Shown piece after piece: positions 16,261-26,090 of a stretch of DNA of 64,000 nucleotides. The position numbers were made by a program, and so were the translations under genes. The stretch spans positions 1 through 64,000 of the forward strand of contig CANRFO010000012.1 in NCBI GenBank assembly GCA_947629925.1. The letters are read 5' to 3'. The notes under the pieces were generated by a model that did no database searches, was not told where the DNA came from, and saw only the letters and a list, made by a program, of their open reading frames with translations. Position 1 is the first letter of the stretch, and every line of letters begins with the position of its first letter. Source of the DNA: an uncultured Ruminiclostridium sp. (GTDB taxonomy: Bacteria > Bacillota > Clostridia > Oscillospirales > Ruminococcaceae).

Positions 16261-17426
16261 TACGCCTCGCCTCCTTCTGTTTTTGCTTTGTTTTCTTCAT
16301 TGTATCGGTAGCAGGACACCTTATGTGTCTCGGAAATGCTGACTTCGCAGGGATAATCCCCGTCACAGCCGTTTACGCACATTTCGCAGCGATCCTTGAA
16401 GTAGCAGTAGTTAGGCATATTTATGGGGTTAGGCACCTTGCCGGGAATGGAATAAAGCTTATCCACCTGCTTGCCGACAACAGGCTTTGACGCCATAAGA
16501 CCTATCGTATAAGGGTGAGCGGGGTGATGGAAAATATCGTCCGCAGTCCCCTTTTCAACGATACGCCCTGCGTACATTACCACGACATAATCTGCCATTT
16601 CCGCAATAACGCCCAAGTCGTGAGTGATGAACATTATCGAGGAGTTTATCTTGTCCTTCAGGTTTTTCAGCAGGTCAAGCACCTGCGCCTGGATTGTAAC
16701 GTCAAGAGCGGTCGTAGGCTCGTCCGCAATAATTATCCTCGGGTTGCAGGCAAGCGCCATGGCGATCATTACACGCTGCCTCATACCGCCTGACAGCTCA
16801 TGGGGATACATTTTGTAAACGCCGTCGCTGTTTGCGATACCCACCATTTCAAGCAGTTCGATGGTACGCTTTTTTATATCTTCCTTTGTCTTGCCTTCGC
16901 CGTCGTGAAGGGAGATGACCTCATCGACCTGATTTCCTATTCTGAATACGGGGTTAAGAGAGGTCATAGGCTCCTGGAAAATCATTGACATAAAGTTTCC
17001 GCGAAGCTTCTGAAGCTCGGAGTTAGGCATTTTGGTAACGTCGTAGGCTTTGTCGCCAAGGTTCAGGCGTATCTCGCCCTCCACTACCTGACCCTGAGGT
17101 CTTTGGAGAAGCTGCATAAGCGAAAGGCTCGTAACGGACTTGCCGCAGCCCGACTCGCCGACTACGCCGACGGTCTTTCCGATAGGCACTTCAAATGTAA
17201 CGCCGTCGACGCTCTTTACAACGCCCGCGTCAGTAAAGAAATATGTGTGGAGATTATCGAACTCGACTGCATTTTTGCTGTCGTGCATCTGGGTAAGATA
17301 TTCGCTTTCGGGAACATTCTTGCGCTTGCGTTTTTTCTCCATCGCATTTGTTATCTTGCGATTTGATTTGGAGATCCTGCGTGATTCTTTAGCGGAAAGG
17401 TAACCTTCCGGTTTATTTTTAGCCAT
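16260..17426 (-). CDS. oppD: Oligopeptide ABC transporter ATP-binding protein, OppD-like
   Basis: 388 residues. Walker A GESGCGKS (about 93), Q-loop IFQEPM, signature LSGGMRQR, Walker [13 protein letters not shown], switch His in FITHDLGV. The C-terminal OppD/DppD extension has the Cys pattern C-Y-F-x-x-R-C-x-x-C-x-x-G-C. The N-terminus has about 30 Lys/Arg-rich residues before the domain. It lies 19 bases after oppC. OppD/OppF form the ATPase pair of the importer. Confidence 0.93.
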   Translation of the reverse strand: MAKNKPEGYLSAKESRRISKSNRKITNAMEKKRKRKNVPESEYLTQMHDSKNAVEFDNLHTYFFTDAGVVKSVDGVTFEVPIGKTVGVVGESGCGKSVTSLSLMQLLQRPQGQVVEGEIRLNLGDKAYDVTKMPNSELQKLRGNFMSMIFQEPMTSLNPVFRIGNQVDEVISLHDGEGKTKEDIKKRTIELLEMVGIANSDGVYKMYPHELSGGMRQRVMIAMALACNPRIIIADEPTTALDVTIQAQVLDLLKNLKDKINSSIMFITHDLGVIAEMADYVVVMYAGRIVEKGTADDIFHHPAHPYTIGLMASKPVVGKQVDKLYSIPGKVPNPINMPNYCYFKDRCEMCVNGCDGDYPCEVSISETHKVSCYRYNEENKAKTEGGEA

Positions 17427-17445
17427 AATTCAAACCTTCCTTTCC

Positions 17446-19011
17446 TTAGCGTTTCATCTTGGGGTCAAACGCGTCGCGCAGACCGTCGCCCACAAAGTTA
17501 AAGCCCAGAACGGCTATCAGCAGGCAGATACCTGCGGGTATCCATACGAACCAGTATGTAGTCATAACGTATGAGTCATTTACGTCGGAAATGATGTTGC
17601 CCCATGAAGCAAAGGGGAACTTAACGCCCAGACCGAGGAAGGACAGCGTAGCTTCCATGATAATGGTGGAGCCGAGTCCCATAGTGCAGTTTACGATAAG
17701 CTGCGGCATAACGTTCGGTATCAGGTGGCGGAATATTCTCCTTGAAGCTCTTATTCCGCAGGCTTCAGTGGCGGTCATAAATTCCTGCTCACGGAGAGAA
17801 AGTATCTGACCTCTTACAAGACGGGCTATTCCCGCCCAACCGAGGAAGCCCAACAGCAGCATCAGCAGAAGCATTCGTATCTGCGGGTCAACGTTCATGT
17901 TGTCCATCGCCGAACCAAGTATAATAAGTATCGGCATTGAAGGGATACAATAAAAGATATCTACAAGACGCATTATAAGGTTATCCACCCAGCCGCCGAA
18001 ATATCCTGCGATACCGCCCATTATAACGCCAAGGACCGTTTCTATGATAACTACGATAAAGCCGATTATCAGTGAAACACGTCCGCCGTACATAAGGCGC
18101 GTCATGATGTCCATACCGTTTTTATCGGTACCCAGCGGGTGCTGGAAGGAAGGATAGGAATAAATATCGAACACGTCGGTAGCGGTGCTTTGTTTTATCG
18201 CCCAGACAAGCTTTGACGGGTCGTATACAACGTTATATGTATGCTCAGTGCCGTCGGAGTCGGCGTAAACAAATTCGCTGTCGGGTCTTACGTTGCCCTC
18301 TTCGTCTACCAAAGCTTCTTCCAGCCTTTCCTTGAAATCACGGGAAGGATTTATGTCGGTAGCTGCCGCGGTAACGACAAAGCGGCTTATGTAAGCCAGA
18401 ACGGTTCCGTTTTGTGAGAGGTTTCCGTCCTCGTCCACGGCGTATTCAACGCCGCCTGAGGTAAAGGAACCGCCGCCTTTTACATATGTAAGAAGAGCGT
18501 TGTATCTTACATCAAAGGGCTGTTCCTCCTGCCCTGCCTCAACGTTTATTATATCCTTGGCAGCAACGGCGATAAGCGTATCTCCGCTGTACACCGAGTA
18601 AAGACCGTCGCCTTCGTTCACGTTTTTATAGGTGACGTCTTTGTAGGTAAATTCCTCGTCGCCCTGTATCGCGGCAAGGTTGATAGTATTTTTAAGCACG
18701 GCGCCAACTTCCTGACCATCTGCGGCAGTTATGCGGTAGGTGTCGTTTCGGGTGGCGTTTACATAGTCTTTCTGCATTTCCGTGGTAGTATAGAACTGCT
18801 CGTCCTCACGATAAGGAATAAGCACGCCGCCAAGGAATGAGAACAGGAACATCGCCGCAAGCATGATAAGTCCGACCACGGCGAGACGGTTGCGGAAGAA
18901 GCGCTTCGCAACCATGGCTCCGGGGGAAAGCACCTTGACTCTGCGGTCGTCGTTGAGGGAATATTCCTCCTTTTTCTCAGGAGCATTCTTTATATCTTTT
19001 TCATCAGCCAT
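17446..19011 (-). CDS. oppC: Oligopeptide ABC transporter permease, OppC-like, with large extracytoplasmic insertion
   Basis: 521 residues, compared with about 300-350 for typical OppC. TM1 (about 42-65, VVGLIMLAAMFLFSFLG) is followed by an insertion of about 200 residues (roughly 75-285) rich in short beta strands and acidic residues. The normal OppC core then resumes at HPLGTDKNGMDIMTRLMYGG with five more helices and the EAA loop (EACGIRASRRIFRHLIPN). The insertion lies between TM1 and TM2, which faces outside, so it could contact the substrate-binding protein or cell wall. It contains repeated strand patterns such as F-x-Y-x-x-V-x-Y. The operon context fixes the general role. Confidence 0.9.
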   Translation of the reverse strand: MADEKDIKNAPEKKEEYSLNDDRRVKVLSPGAMVAKRFFRNRLAVVGLIMLAAMFLFSFLGGVLIPYREDEQFYTTTEMQKDYVNATRNDTYRITAADGQEVGAVLKNTINLAAIQGDEEFTYKDVTYKNVNEGDGLYSVYSGDTLIAVAAKDIINVEAGQEEQPFDVRYNALLTYVKGGGSFTSGGVEYAVDEDGNLSQNGTVLAYISRFVVTAAATDINPSRDFKERLEEALVDEEGNVRPDSEFVYADSDGTEHTYNVVYDPSKLVWAIKQSTATDVFDIYSYPSFQHPLGTDKNGMDIMTRLMYGGRVSLIIGFIVVIIETVLGVIMGGIAGYFGGWVDNLIMRLVDIFYCIPSMPILIILGSAMDNMNVDPQIRMLLLMLLLGFLGWAGIARLVRGQILSLREQEFMTATEACGIRASRRIFRHLIPNVMPQLIVNCTMGLGSTIIMEATLSFLGLGVKFPFASWGNIISDVNDSYVMTTYWFVWIPAGICLLIAVLGFNFVGDGLRDAFDPKMKR

Positions 19012-19030
19012 TTTTCATTCCCTCCTTCCG

Positions 19031-20017
19031 TTATGCTACACGAACGCGTGGATCAACCACTGCGTACAGAATATCCGAGATAAGGTTGCCCAGCAGCGTG
19101 AGCAGCGCTATGAACGTCATGTAGAACATGGAGAACGGAATGTCGCCCGCTACCATCGCCTGATATGAAACATAGCCTATGCCGTTTATGGCAAACAACG
19201 TCTCGGTTATCAAGGCGCCTGAGAAAAGTCCCGGGAGAGAGCCGCCGACGATCGTTACCAGCGGGATAAGCGTGTTTCTGAAGGCGTGTGAGTAGATGAC
19301 CTTCTTTTCACTCAGCCCCTTTGCTCTTGCGGTCCTTATGTAATCTGCGTTAAGCACTTCCAGCATATTTGTTCTTGTGTAACGCATAAGTCCGCCTATC
19401 GAAACGATAGTGATCGTGATTATGGGAAGAACCATATGATGCGCAACGTCAAGGAACTGTCCCCAGCTGTCAAGCTGAGCGTAATTTCTTCCCACCATTC
19501 CGTGAGTGTCGAACCACTGAAGCTTTACCGCAAAGATGAGCTTCAGTATCGTCGCAAAGAAGAACGTGGGGAGCGATATGCCTATCAGCGCGCCTGCCGA
19601 TATGGCATAGTCAGCTTTTGAATATTGTTTCGTAGCGGCGATTATGCCGAGAGGAATGGATATAACAAGCTCCAGTATCATGGTTATAACGCCCATGATA
19701 AAGGAAATACCTACGGAATCAACAAACTTGTCCATAACGGGAACAGTGTATTTCCAGCTGTCGCCGAAGTTGCCCACGGCAAAGTCCTTGAGCCATGTTA
19801 CATATCCTGTGAAGATGTCGCTGTCAAGGCCGTAGGACGCATTGAGCTGTTCCAGCCACTCGCTGTAAGGCTTCGCATTGGGAGCGGAGGAAAGACGTAT
19901 AGCCATCTGCTCCACATAGGAAGTGGGAAGGCAGCGCATTGTCGCGTAGATTATGAATGTAGTGCAGAATAATATCAGCACTGACAGCAAAAGACGCTTG
20001 ATGATGAAATTACGCAA
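19031..20017 (-). CDS. oppB: Oligopeptide ABC transporter permease, OppB-like (TTG start)
   Basis: 328 residues starting at TTG 20017 (encoding (M)RNFIIKRLLLSVL). An AAAGGAGAGG ribosome site lies 7-8 bases before it, inside the spurious upstream extension that reaches 20182. Six membrane helices: the first is an R-L-L-L-S-V-L-I type, followed by the periplasmic segment typical of OppB and the EAA loop ADYIRTARAKGLSEKKVIYSH. It ends in VDPRVRVA, typical of DppB/OppB. It forms the channel with OppC. Confidence 0.92.
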   Translation of the reverse strand: MRNFIIKRLLLSVLILFCTTFIIYATMRCLPTSYVEQMAIRLSSAPNAKPYSEWLEQLNASYGLDSDIFTGYVTWLKDFAVGNFGDSWKYTVPVMDKFVDSVGISFIMGVITMILELVISIPLGIIAATKQYSKADYAISAGALIGISLPTFFFATILKLIFAVKLQWFDTHGMVGRNYAQLDSWGQFLDVAHHMVLPIITITIVSIGGLMRYTRTNMLEVLNADYIRTARAKGLSEKKVIYSHAFRNTLIPLVTIVGGSLPGLFSGALITETLFAINGIGYVSYQAMVAGDIPFSMFYMTFIALLTLLGNLISDILYAVVDPRVRVA

Positions 20018-20045
20018 ATAGGATCCTCTCCTTTTCATTTTATTG

Positions 20046-20208
20046 GCTTGTCCGATGGAACAAGCTTTTGTACCCACAGAGGTTCTGTGTCGCTCTTTCA
20101 GTACAGGGTAGGCGTTTACCCTGCACTGAAAGAGCGAGTGGCATGGCTGCCACGGTCGCTCAATTACAGCGCAGGCTGTCAAAACACCGTTGGTTTCGAC
20201 AGCCTGCG
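20046..20208 (-). promoter_or_regulatory. Cluster of hairpins between oppA and oppB
   Basis: Within 232 non-coding bases there are at least four stem-loops: 20170-20208 (11-bp stem GCAGGCTGTC type), 20141-20156 (GTGGCA/TGCCAC), 20090-20136 (about 20-bp stem, TCGCTCTTTCAGT...) and 20046-20064 (CTTGT/ACAAG). Such structures after a binding-protein gene usually cut read-through and stabilise the upstream mRNA, giving more binding protein than permease. There is no long T-run after the large stem. Confidence 0.7.
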
Positions 20209-20248
20209 TTGATATATCACCGTTTGTTAGGTGTTCTTATTAAATTGA

Positions 20249-22609
20249 TCAGTTGAGTTCCAGCTTTTCGATTTCTGCAGCCCATCCGTAATAAGGAGTA
20301 AGGTCAGCAGGAATCGTGCTTACGTTTACACGTTCGGAAGAAATCAGAGTGCAGTCAGCTCTCTGATATACAGGAAGCTCAACGCCCCAGTCAAGAATGA
20401 TCTCCATAGCGTCCTTGTAAATACCCTTGCGGTATTCGTTGTCGGTGGAGGTACGTCCAAGTTCGATCAGCTCGTCAAGGTCGGGGTCATCTGTGAAGTA
20501 GTAGTTAGTAGAACCTTTGCTGTGATAAACCTGATACATATCAGGGTCAGCAGCAGCCTGCCAAGCGGCAACCCACATATCAGTGGTCTGAGGATTGCTC
20601 TGATAAGAAGCGTAAAGGTCGCTGGAGTTAACGAAGTCGTTGATCTGGAGAGTGATACCGATGCTTGCGAGAGCTTCCTTAGCATTGCTCAGAAGCAGGA
20701 AGGTGGGGTGATCACCTGCTCCGCCGGCGCCGATCGCTACCTTGTAGGTCAGGTCGGTATGAGGATCACCTGCGGGAGCAGCGGTAACCTTGCCGTCTTC
20801 AATGGTGAAGCCTGCTGCTTCAAAGTAACCAAGAGCAGCCTGAAGTGCAGCAGCAACTCTTGCGTCCTTATCCATATCGGAAGTGTAGATATCATTTCCG
20901 TCGATATCCTTGGAGTAAGCTACCTGGTAACCTTCGTCGGTAACCTGAGGAGCAGCCCAGGAAGTGTTGGAAATAGGATAGTTGATAACAGAAGCGGTAT
21001 CGCCGTAGTAAGAGTCAACAGTCTCGTCACGGAATGCAGCCAGAACGGTAGCAAAGCCCTTTCTCATGTTCTTGGAAGCGTCAGAGCCGCCGTCGTTGTC
21101 GATAGCCATCTGCTGACCTGAGAGAGCGATGTAGCCGTAGCCTCTGTAGTCGATAAGCTCAGTGGTGAGTACAGGACCTGTGATAACATTTCCTTCAGAA
21201 GTCTCTTCGTTGTTGTTGTAGTCAGAGATCTGAGCTGCAACGTCCTTGGAGTAGCTGGGGTCGGAAATATCAAGGGTTCCTGCGATAACACCGTTTACCT
21301 TATCTGCTTCAGCAGATTCAAGGAAGTTGATGTGAGCGATCTTGGGAGCGCCCATGTAGTAGTTGGGGTTAGCGTCCATGTAAACGGTACCGTTGGAGTA
21401 GTCGCTGAATACATATGCGCCTGCGCCCATAGGAGCAGAGGTCTTTGACTTAACGCCTGAAAGGTCGCCCTTTGTGAAGCCGAACTTATGAGCGTCATAG
21501 TCGTATTCGTCTACGTTGCCGTAGTAGTGCAGAGGAGCGATAGGAAGACCCATCTGATAAATAGCGGTAGCGTCAAACTCGGAAGTGGTAAGTCTCAGGC
21601 TGTAATCGCCGGTCTTTTCGATACCCGCAATGTAATCAGCGGAATCGCCGGTCTTTACACCGATCGAGTAAGAAGCGTAGTCATCCATGAAGTCGAACAG
21701 GGATGTACCTGCGGTTTCGGTGTCGGACAGGTCGGAATAATTGCCTTCGTAAGCTTCTACCATGATGTTCCAGAAGTCTTCAACAGTGCCGTCTTCGGGA
21801 ACTTCAAAGCCCCATTGAGAAGCCTGGAAGGAAACGGAATCTTCAGCGGTAGCGTAGCCTGCTGCTACAACGTAGTCCAGAATGGACTGAGCAAACTTAA
21901 CGCCTGCCTGATCAAGGTCAGCCCACAGAGCGGTCTGCTGTTCTTCTGTCCAGAGGGAGAAGTCAGTGTTGTCCTTGCCTGCTGCGGTGATGAGGTTGAA
22001 CAGTGTGTCCATACCTTCCATGTACTCGTCAAGACCTACGATAGGTACGGAATAGAAGGTAATGGATCCGTCGTAAGTAGGATCGAGGTAAACATACATA
22101 CCGAATATTACGTCGTCGATGGTAGCGGGTGTACCGTCAGAGAATACGATATCATCACGGATGGTCATATCGTAGGAAACGGTTCCGTCGTCGTTCTCGG
22201 TAATAACGATATCAGATGCGCTGTAATAGGTGTAGTCAGTGCCGTTGTAGGAACGGGTCTCGCCTTCGATACCGTTCAGTACGGGGTTGCCCACACGGTC
22301 GGTCGCCAGTGTATAAACCTGGGTCATGTCAACGACAGTACCGTCATTTGCGGCAGCGTAGAAGAAAGGAGAGAATTTTCCTTCCAGTCCCTGCTCAACA
22401 GAAACGACCAGAGTGTCGTTTTCAGAGGTAGAGGGTTCGCCTGCCTCTGAAGTTGTGTCGCTTGCGTCTCCGTCAGTGCTCTCGTCAGCGGGAGCGGAGG
22501 TAGTATCGCTGCTGTCCTGAGGATTTTCCTCGGTGTTGCTGCAGGCGGCAAAAGTAACTACCATAGCTGCGGAAAGAAGAAGCGCCAACAGTTTCTTGGT
22601 TGTCTTCAT
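20249..22609 (-). CDS. oppA: Oligopeptide-binding lipoprotein, family 5 (OppA-like)
   Basis: 786 residues, longer than the usual 530-600. The lipoprotein signal peptide ends at the lipobox FAAC-S (Cys about 22), followed by a Ser/Thr/Glu/Asp-rich linker. The family-5 pattern is visible: [20 protein letters not shown] (substrate-gate region), G-A-G-A-Y-V-F near the hinge, and the C-terminal M-Y-Q-V-Y-H-S-K-G...[11 protein letters not shown]. It captures peptides outside the membrane and delivers them to OppBC. AAGGAGG lies before ATG. A consensus promoter lies about 215 bases upstream. Confidence 0.93.
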   Translation of the reverse strand: MKTTKKLLALLLSAAMVVTFAACSNTEENPQDSSDTTSAPADESTDGDASDTTSEAGEPSTSENDTLVVSVEQGLEGKFSPFFYAAANDGTVVDMTQVYTLATDRVGNPVLNGIEGETRSYNGTDYTYYSASDIVITENDDGTVSYDMTIRDDIVFSDGTPATIDDVIFGMYVYLDPTYDGSITFYSVPIVGLDEYMEGMDTLFNLITAAGKDNTDFSLWTEEQQTALWADLDQAGVKFAQSILDYVVAAGYATAEDSVSFQASQWGFEVPEDGTVEDFWNIMVEAYEGNYSDLSDTETAGTSLFDFMDDYASYSIGVKTGDSADYIAGIEKTGDYSLRLTTSEFDATAIYQMGLPIAPLHYYGNVDEYDYDAHKFGFTKGDLSGVKSKTSAPMGAGAYVFSDYSNGTVYMDANPNYYMGAPKIAHINFLESAEADKVNGVIAGTLDISDPSYSKDVAAQISDYNNNEETSEGNVITGPVLTTELIDYRGYGYIALSGQQMAIDNDGGSDASKNMRKGFATVLAAFRDETVDSYYGDTASVINYPISNTSWAAPQVTDEGYQVAYSKDIDGNDIYTSDMDKDARVAAALQAALGYFEAAGFTIEDGKVTAAPAGDPHTDLTYKVAIGAGGAGDHPTFLLLSNAKEALASIGITLQINDFVNSSDLYASYQSNPQTTDMWVAAWQAAADPDMYQVYHSKGSTNYYFTDDPDLDELIELGRTSTDNEYRKGIYKDAMEIILDWGVELPVYQRADCTLISSERVNVSTIPADLTPYYGWAAEIEKLELN

Positions 22610-22822
22610 TTTTAGTTTTCCTCCTTAAAAATTAAGCCGATAGATACAGATACGGTGAAACTGCCCGTATCCTTTTTTGCTCCGTTCATATTTTTGCTTT
22701 TGCAGTTTCTATATGTATATGAAAGAAGCCCCCGAATTTTGCATATTATTTTGTCTTAACTTGCAAAAACGGGTTTTGTTCGTCCTGCCAAACTTCTGCC
22801 TGTCAGGGAAAACATTAACTGT

Positions 22823-22851
22823 ATTGTACCACGATTTTTTACAATTGTCAA
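22823..22851 (-). promoter_or_regulatory. Promoter of the opp operon
   Basis: Minus strand TTGACA (22851-22846), 17-base spacer, TACAAT (22828-22823). This leaves a leader of about 200 bases containing a GATACGG/CCGTATC hairpin (about 22650-22672) before oppA. Confidence 0.75.
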
Positions 22852-23090
22852 CTTTTGTCCCCGTAAAAATTTCATACTGTACAGTTTTTACGCTGATTTC
22901 CTATTTTTTTATTCGTCATATTGATTGATATGCGGGCGGGTAAAATTACCGTTTTATACATTACGCCGAAAATTTTTTGCTGTAATAAAGCGCCATGAAA
23001 TTTTCGGCGGCAAAATTTTCATATTTTTTCGTCAAATTGCTTTATGAAAAACTTGCAGAAAAAGATTTTTTTATACAATCCTACAAAAAA

Positions 23091-23114
23091 TTATCCGCGA
23101 TGTTTCGCGGATAA
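23091..23114 (-). terminator. Terminator of the M3 peptidase operon
   Basis: TTATCCGCG/CGCGGATAA with a six-base loop. The minus strand continues with TTTTTT. Confidence 0.85.
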
Positions 23115-23137
23115 TCAAAAATATGTGAAATTTCCCT

Positions 23138-23698
23138 TTACTGAGCGTTTGTATCGGTTTTTTCCCACTGCGGCTTTTTTTCAAAAGCCCGCAGTATCAG
23201 CGCCGCCGCGCAGGCAACAAGCTGAAGCGCCGCGAACGATATTGCGGCGGCTATCCTCTTTTCCTCCTCGGAAGACAGGAAAAGAAACAACATCTCCCCT
23301 GCCGCCGCAAGGACGGAAAACACCGCCTGCGCTATCGTAAGCCCTTTCAGCCTCAGAACTGTGGCGTCAAAAACGTATTCTTTAAGGGGAACGCCGTGAT
23401 AAGCCGCCCTTCCCGCCGCCCAGATCATGGCTACCGCACAGATGAAGCTTCCCATAAACGGGATTATAACATAAGCCGTGTTGTGCATGCCGGGAGAATT
23501 GAGCAGTCCGCTCCCCAAAACGGCAAGCCCCGTTATGACGCACAGCGCCGTCCTTATCAGCGTCCACTTCTTCGCCGTCAGCTCCTGACCTTCGGCGAAG
23601 CGGTAATATTTCCCGATATAACGGAAGCCGCCGCCTGCCTGCGGGACATAAAGGTCCGCTCTGGCAGCTCTTCCCTTTTTCTTTTTTTGCTCAGCCAT
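23138..23698 (-). CDS. Four-helix membrane protein, unknown function
   Basis: 186 residues: a basic N-terminus (KKKKGRAAR), then a short soluble part with an F-R-Y-I-G-K-Y-Y-R-F motif. Four membrane segments follow (about 48-68, 75-97, 118-138 and 148-170), and the tail ends in a charged segment. ATG shares one base with the TGA of the M3 peptidase gene (TGATG). No family recognised. The coupling suggests co-expression with the peptidase, but no mechanistic link can be read. Confidence 0.65.
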   Translation of the reverse strand: MAEQKKKKGRAARADLYVPQAGGGFRYIGKYYRFAEGQELTAKKWTLIRTALCVITGLAVLGSGLLNSPGMHNTAYVIIPFMGSFICAVAMIWAAGRAAYHGVPLKEYVFDATVLRLKGLTIAQAVFSVLAAAGEMLFLFLSSEEEKRIAAAISFAALQLVACAAALILRAFEKKPQWEKTDTNAQ

Positions 23699-25401
23699 CA
23701 GACGATTCCCGTCAAATCATATTCTTTAAGCCATTTTGCAGCAACTTCGCATACTCCTCTCAGGCACTTTTCCTCGAAAGGACTTTCCAGTTCCGCATTT
23801 TTCAGCAGCTCAGTGAACACATGGCTGCCGCCCTGCTCGGTGTATGCCATATACTTGTCCCAAGCCTCTTTCCTGTCCTTTTGAAGCAGTGCCCAGAACT
23901 GAAGCGAAACGGTCTGCGCCAGACAGTAATCTATATAGTAGAAGGGGCTGGAGTAGATGTGGTGCTGTCTTTGCCAGCCTTCGCCGTCGCTGTAGAAAGG
24001 AATTTCGCCGTCCAGCTTCATCCAAGGCATATAAACTCCCAGCAGCTCCTTCCAGCATTGATGGCGCTGAGCGGGGGTAAATTCGGGGTGAGCGTACATT
24101 TCATGCTGGAAATGGTCTACCATGGTGCCGTAGGGGATAAAGGTCAGCGCCGCAGAAAGGTGGCTGTAACGGAACTTTCTTGCGTCGTCACCGAAAAATC
24201 CTTCCGCCCACGGCCATGCCATAAATTCCATTGACATGGAGTGTACCTCGCACGCCTCCATAGTGGGCCATACATAGTCGATAGGCACTCTTTTCCTGTT
24301 CGTCCATTCTGCGAAAGCGTGTCCCGCTTCGTGAGTCACTACCTCAACGTCATGCTGAGTGCCGTTGAAGTTGGCGAAGATAAAGGGAGTTTCATAGTCG
24401 GGAAGCCCTGTGCAGTATCCGCCGCCCTGCTTGCCCTCGGTGGAGAGAACGTCCAGCATTTCGTTATCCAGCATTGAGCGGAAGAAAACGCTCGTTTCGG
24501 GCGAAAGCTCGTCATAGAACTTTCTTCCCTGCGCCAATATCTCGTCTGGAGTACCTACGGGTCTGGGGTTTCCTGAACGGAACTCAAGCGCATTGTCCGC
24601 AAAGCTCATGGGATATTCTTTACCTATGCGCTTCGCCTGCTCCCTGTAAATGCTGTCCGCAACGGGAACAAGATACTTTACCACCGCCTGACGGAATTTT
24701 TCAACGTCGTTCTTGTCATAGCAGTTTCGGTTCATTCTGTAATAGCCGAGAGTGGTGTAGCCCTCGTAGCCCAGCTTTTTGCCCATGGCGTCGCGGAGCT
24801 TTACAAGCTTGTCGTAAATATCGTCCAGCTTATCCTGATTGTCCTTGTACCACTGACCCTCAGCCTTCCATGCGGCAAGGCGCCTTGCGTCGTCGGGGTC
24901 GGTCTTGAACGGAGACATCTGGGAGATGGTGTAGATCTTGCCCTCAAAAGGTATCTGAGCGGACGCAAGAAGCTTTTCATACTCCTGAGTCAGGTCGTTT
25001 TCCTGCTGTAATTCGGGGATTATTTCGGGAGAGAAGGTTTTGAGCTGTATCTCGCCGTTGATGAACATAAGGCTGCCGTATTCAGCTTCAAAATCTTTTC
25101 TGAAAGGCGTTGACAGCAAAGCAAGTCCCCACTGCTGTGTATATTCGTTAAGCTCAGGCATAGCCGCGTTCCAGAATTTTTCCTCATTGTTGTAAAACTC
25201 GTCTCTGGTGTCGATGCTGTGCCGTATGCTCGCAAGCGTCGCCTGCGTCTGGATATGTCTCACCGCCTGATCCTGCTCAAGAAAAACCGCTTTTGCCTCC
25301 TCATAGCTTTTTGCGTTTTTCAGCTTTTCGGTAAGCGCCGCCTGATCTGCTTTCATCTGCTCAAGGTCGGGGCGTTCATAGGGCATTTCTGAAAATTTCA
25401 T
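23698..25401 (-). CDS. M3 family oligoendopeptidase (PepF-like)
   Basis: 567 residues from ATG 25401, chosen over an upstream Met because GGAGGAAACGAT directly precedes it. The zinc-binding motif HEAGH lies at about 357-361, with the third ligand expected in the E-A-C-E-V-H-S-M-S-M-E segment downstream. No signal peptide, so it is cytoplasmic. M3 oligoendopeptidases cut short peptides, which fits degradation of peptides brought in by the nearby Opp system. The length matches the M3 oligoendopeptidase group of about 560-600 aa. Confidence 0.93.
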   Translation of the reverse strand: MKFSEMPYERPDLEQMKADQAALTEKLKNAKSYEEAKAVFLEQDQAVRHIQTQATLASIRHSIDTRDEFYNNEEKFWNAAMPELNEYTQQWGLALLSTPFRKDFEAEYGSLMFINGEIQLKTFSPEIIPELQQENDLTQEYEKLLASAQIPFEGKIYTISQMSPFKTDPDDARRLAAWKAEGQWYKDNQDKLDDIYDKLVKLRDAMGKKLGYEGYTTLGYYRMNRNCYDKNDVEKFRQAVVKYLVPVADSIYREQAKRIGKEYPMSFADNALEFRSGNPRPVGTPDEILAQGRKFYDELSPETSVFFRSMLDNEMLDVLSTEGKQGGGYCTGLPDYETPFIFANFNGTQHDVEVVTHEAGHAFAEWTNRKRVPIDYVWPTMEACEVHSMSMEFMAWPWAEGFFGDDARKFRYSHLSAALTFIPYGTMVDHFQHEMYAHPEFTPAQRHQCWKELLGVYMPWMKLDGEIPFYSDGEGWQRQHHIYSSPFYYIDYCLAQTVSLQFWALLQKDRKEAWDKYMAYTEQGGSHVFTELLKNAELESPFEEKCLRGVCEVAAKWLKEYDLTGIV

Positions 25402-25435
25402 ATCGTTTCCTCCGTTTATAGAATACATTACTATT

Positions 25436-25465
25436 ATTATAATGTTTCAGGTAAAGTCTTGTCAA
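25436..25465 (-). promoter_or_regulatory. Promoter of the M3 peptidase gene
   Basis: Minus strand TTGACA (25465-25460), 18-base spacer, TATAAT (25441-25436). Confidence 0.75.
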
Positions 25466-25502
25466 GAGAAAAAAGGAAATTTTTTTCCCATTGGCTAAAA
25501 TA

Positions 25503-25528
25503 CAGCGGCTCCCCGAAGAGAACCGCTG
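25503..25528 (-). terminator. Terminator of the birA-bioY operon
   Basis: CAGCGG/CCGCTG stem with a partly paired centre. On the minus strand it is followed by TATTTT. Confidence 0.65.
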
Positions 25529-25538
25529 AAACTTGCTT

Positions 25539-26090
25539 TTACTGCCTGCCTGCAAGGAACCGTCTTGCGGCGGATCTCAAGGCGACAGCTCCGAAGTACG
25601 CCGCCGCAAGGCTTACAAAGTCCTTTATAAGAAAAGGAACGCTTACGGTAAGCGCTGACCGCAGAAGATCAATGCCCATGAGCAGAGCGTACTGCACCGC
25701 ACCGAAAAGGTGGCAGACCAATATCCCCGCCGCTCCCGTCAGCAGGCTCAATACCGCTCTCAGAGGCGGAGAAGCTTTTCTGAACTCCAAACCGCATAAG
25801 ATCGCCAGCGGTATAAATCCGAAGATAAATCCGCCCGTGACCCCGAACAAAACAGCAAATCCGCCTTTAAAGCCGCTGAATACGGGAATGCCGACAGCTC
25901 CCGCAAAAATGTATACCAGAACGGCGGCAGTTCCTTTTTTCGCACCGAGGAAATACCCGCAAAGCGCCACTGCAAAGGTCTGAAGCGACACAGGCACGCC
26001 GAACGGCGTAGGTATTGAAAGCTGCGACATCACCGCCATGATCGCCGCAAACAGCGCTGTGTAAACCAGATCGATCGTTTTTATCTTCAT
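25539..26090 (-). CDS. bioY: Biotin transporter substrate-binding membrane protein BioY
   Basis: 183 residues with about six membrane helices. BioY motifs are present: A-L-F-A-A-I-M-A-V near the N-terminus, P-T-P-F-G-V-P-V-S-L-Q-T-F, and G-G-F-x-x-G-F-I. BioY is the S component of ECF-type biotin uptake. The start overlaps birA by 4 bases (ATGA), with GGAGG upstream. No bioBFDA synthesis genes are near, so the cell probably depends on uptake, at least at this locus. Confidence 0.93.
   Translation of the reverse strand: MKIKTIDLVYTALFAAIMAVMSQLSIPTPFGVPVSLQTFAVALCGYFLGAKKGTAAVLVYIFAGAVGIPVFSGFKGGFAVLFGVTGGFIFGFIPLAILCGLEFRKASPPLRAVLSLLTGAAGILVCHLFGAVQYALLMGIDLLRSALTVSVPFLIKDFVSLAAAYFGAVALRSAARRFLAGRQ

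Larger units (their letters stand above)
22610..23137. other. 528-base intergenic region
   Basis: No gene that I can support. It holds the opp leader and promoter, an 11-bp inverted repeat GCCGAAAATTT/AAATTTTCGGC (22965-23008) and the terminator of the 23138 gene. Base composition is AT-rich. Confidence 0.6.

Noticed and set aside
20018..20182. N-terminal extension of OppB
   Set aside because: The extension is Cys/Arg/Gln-rich and unlike OppB, and the ribosome site lies inside it just before TTG 20017.
21488..22450. 320-codon plus-strand frame opposite oppA
   Set aside because: Antisense to a clear lipoprotein gene; Val/Gly/Ser-rich composition typical of a mirror frame and no initiation signal.
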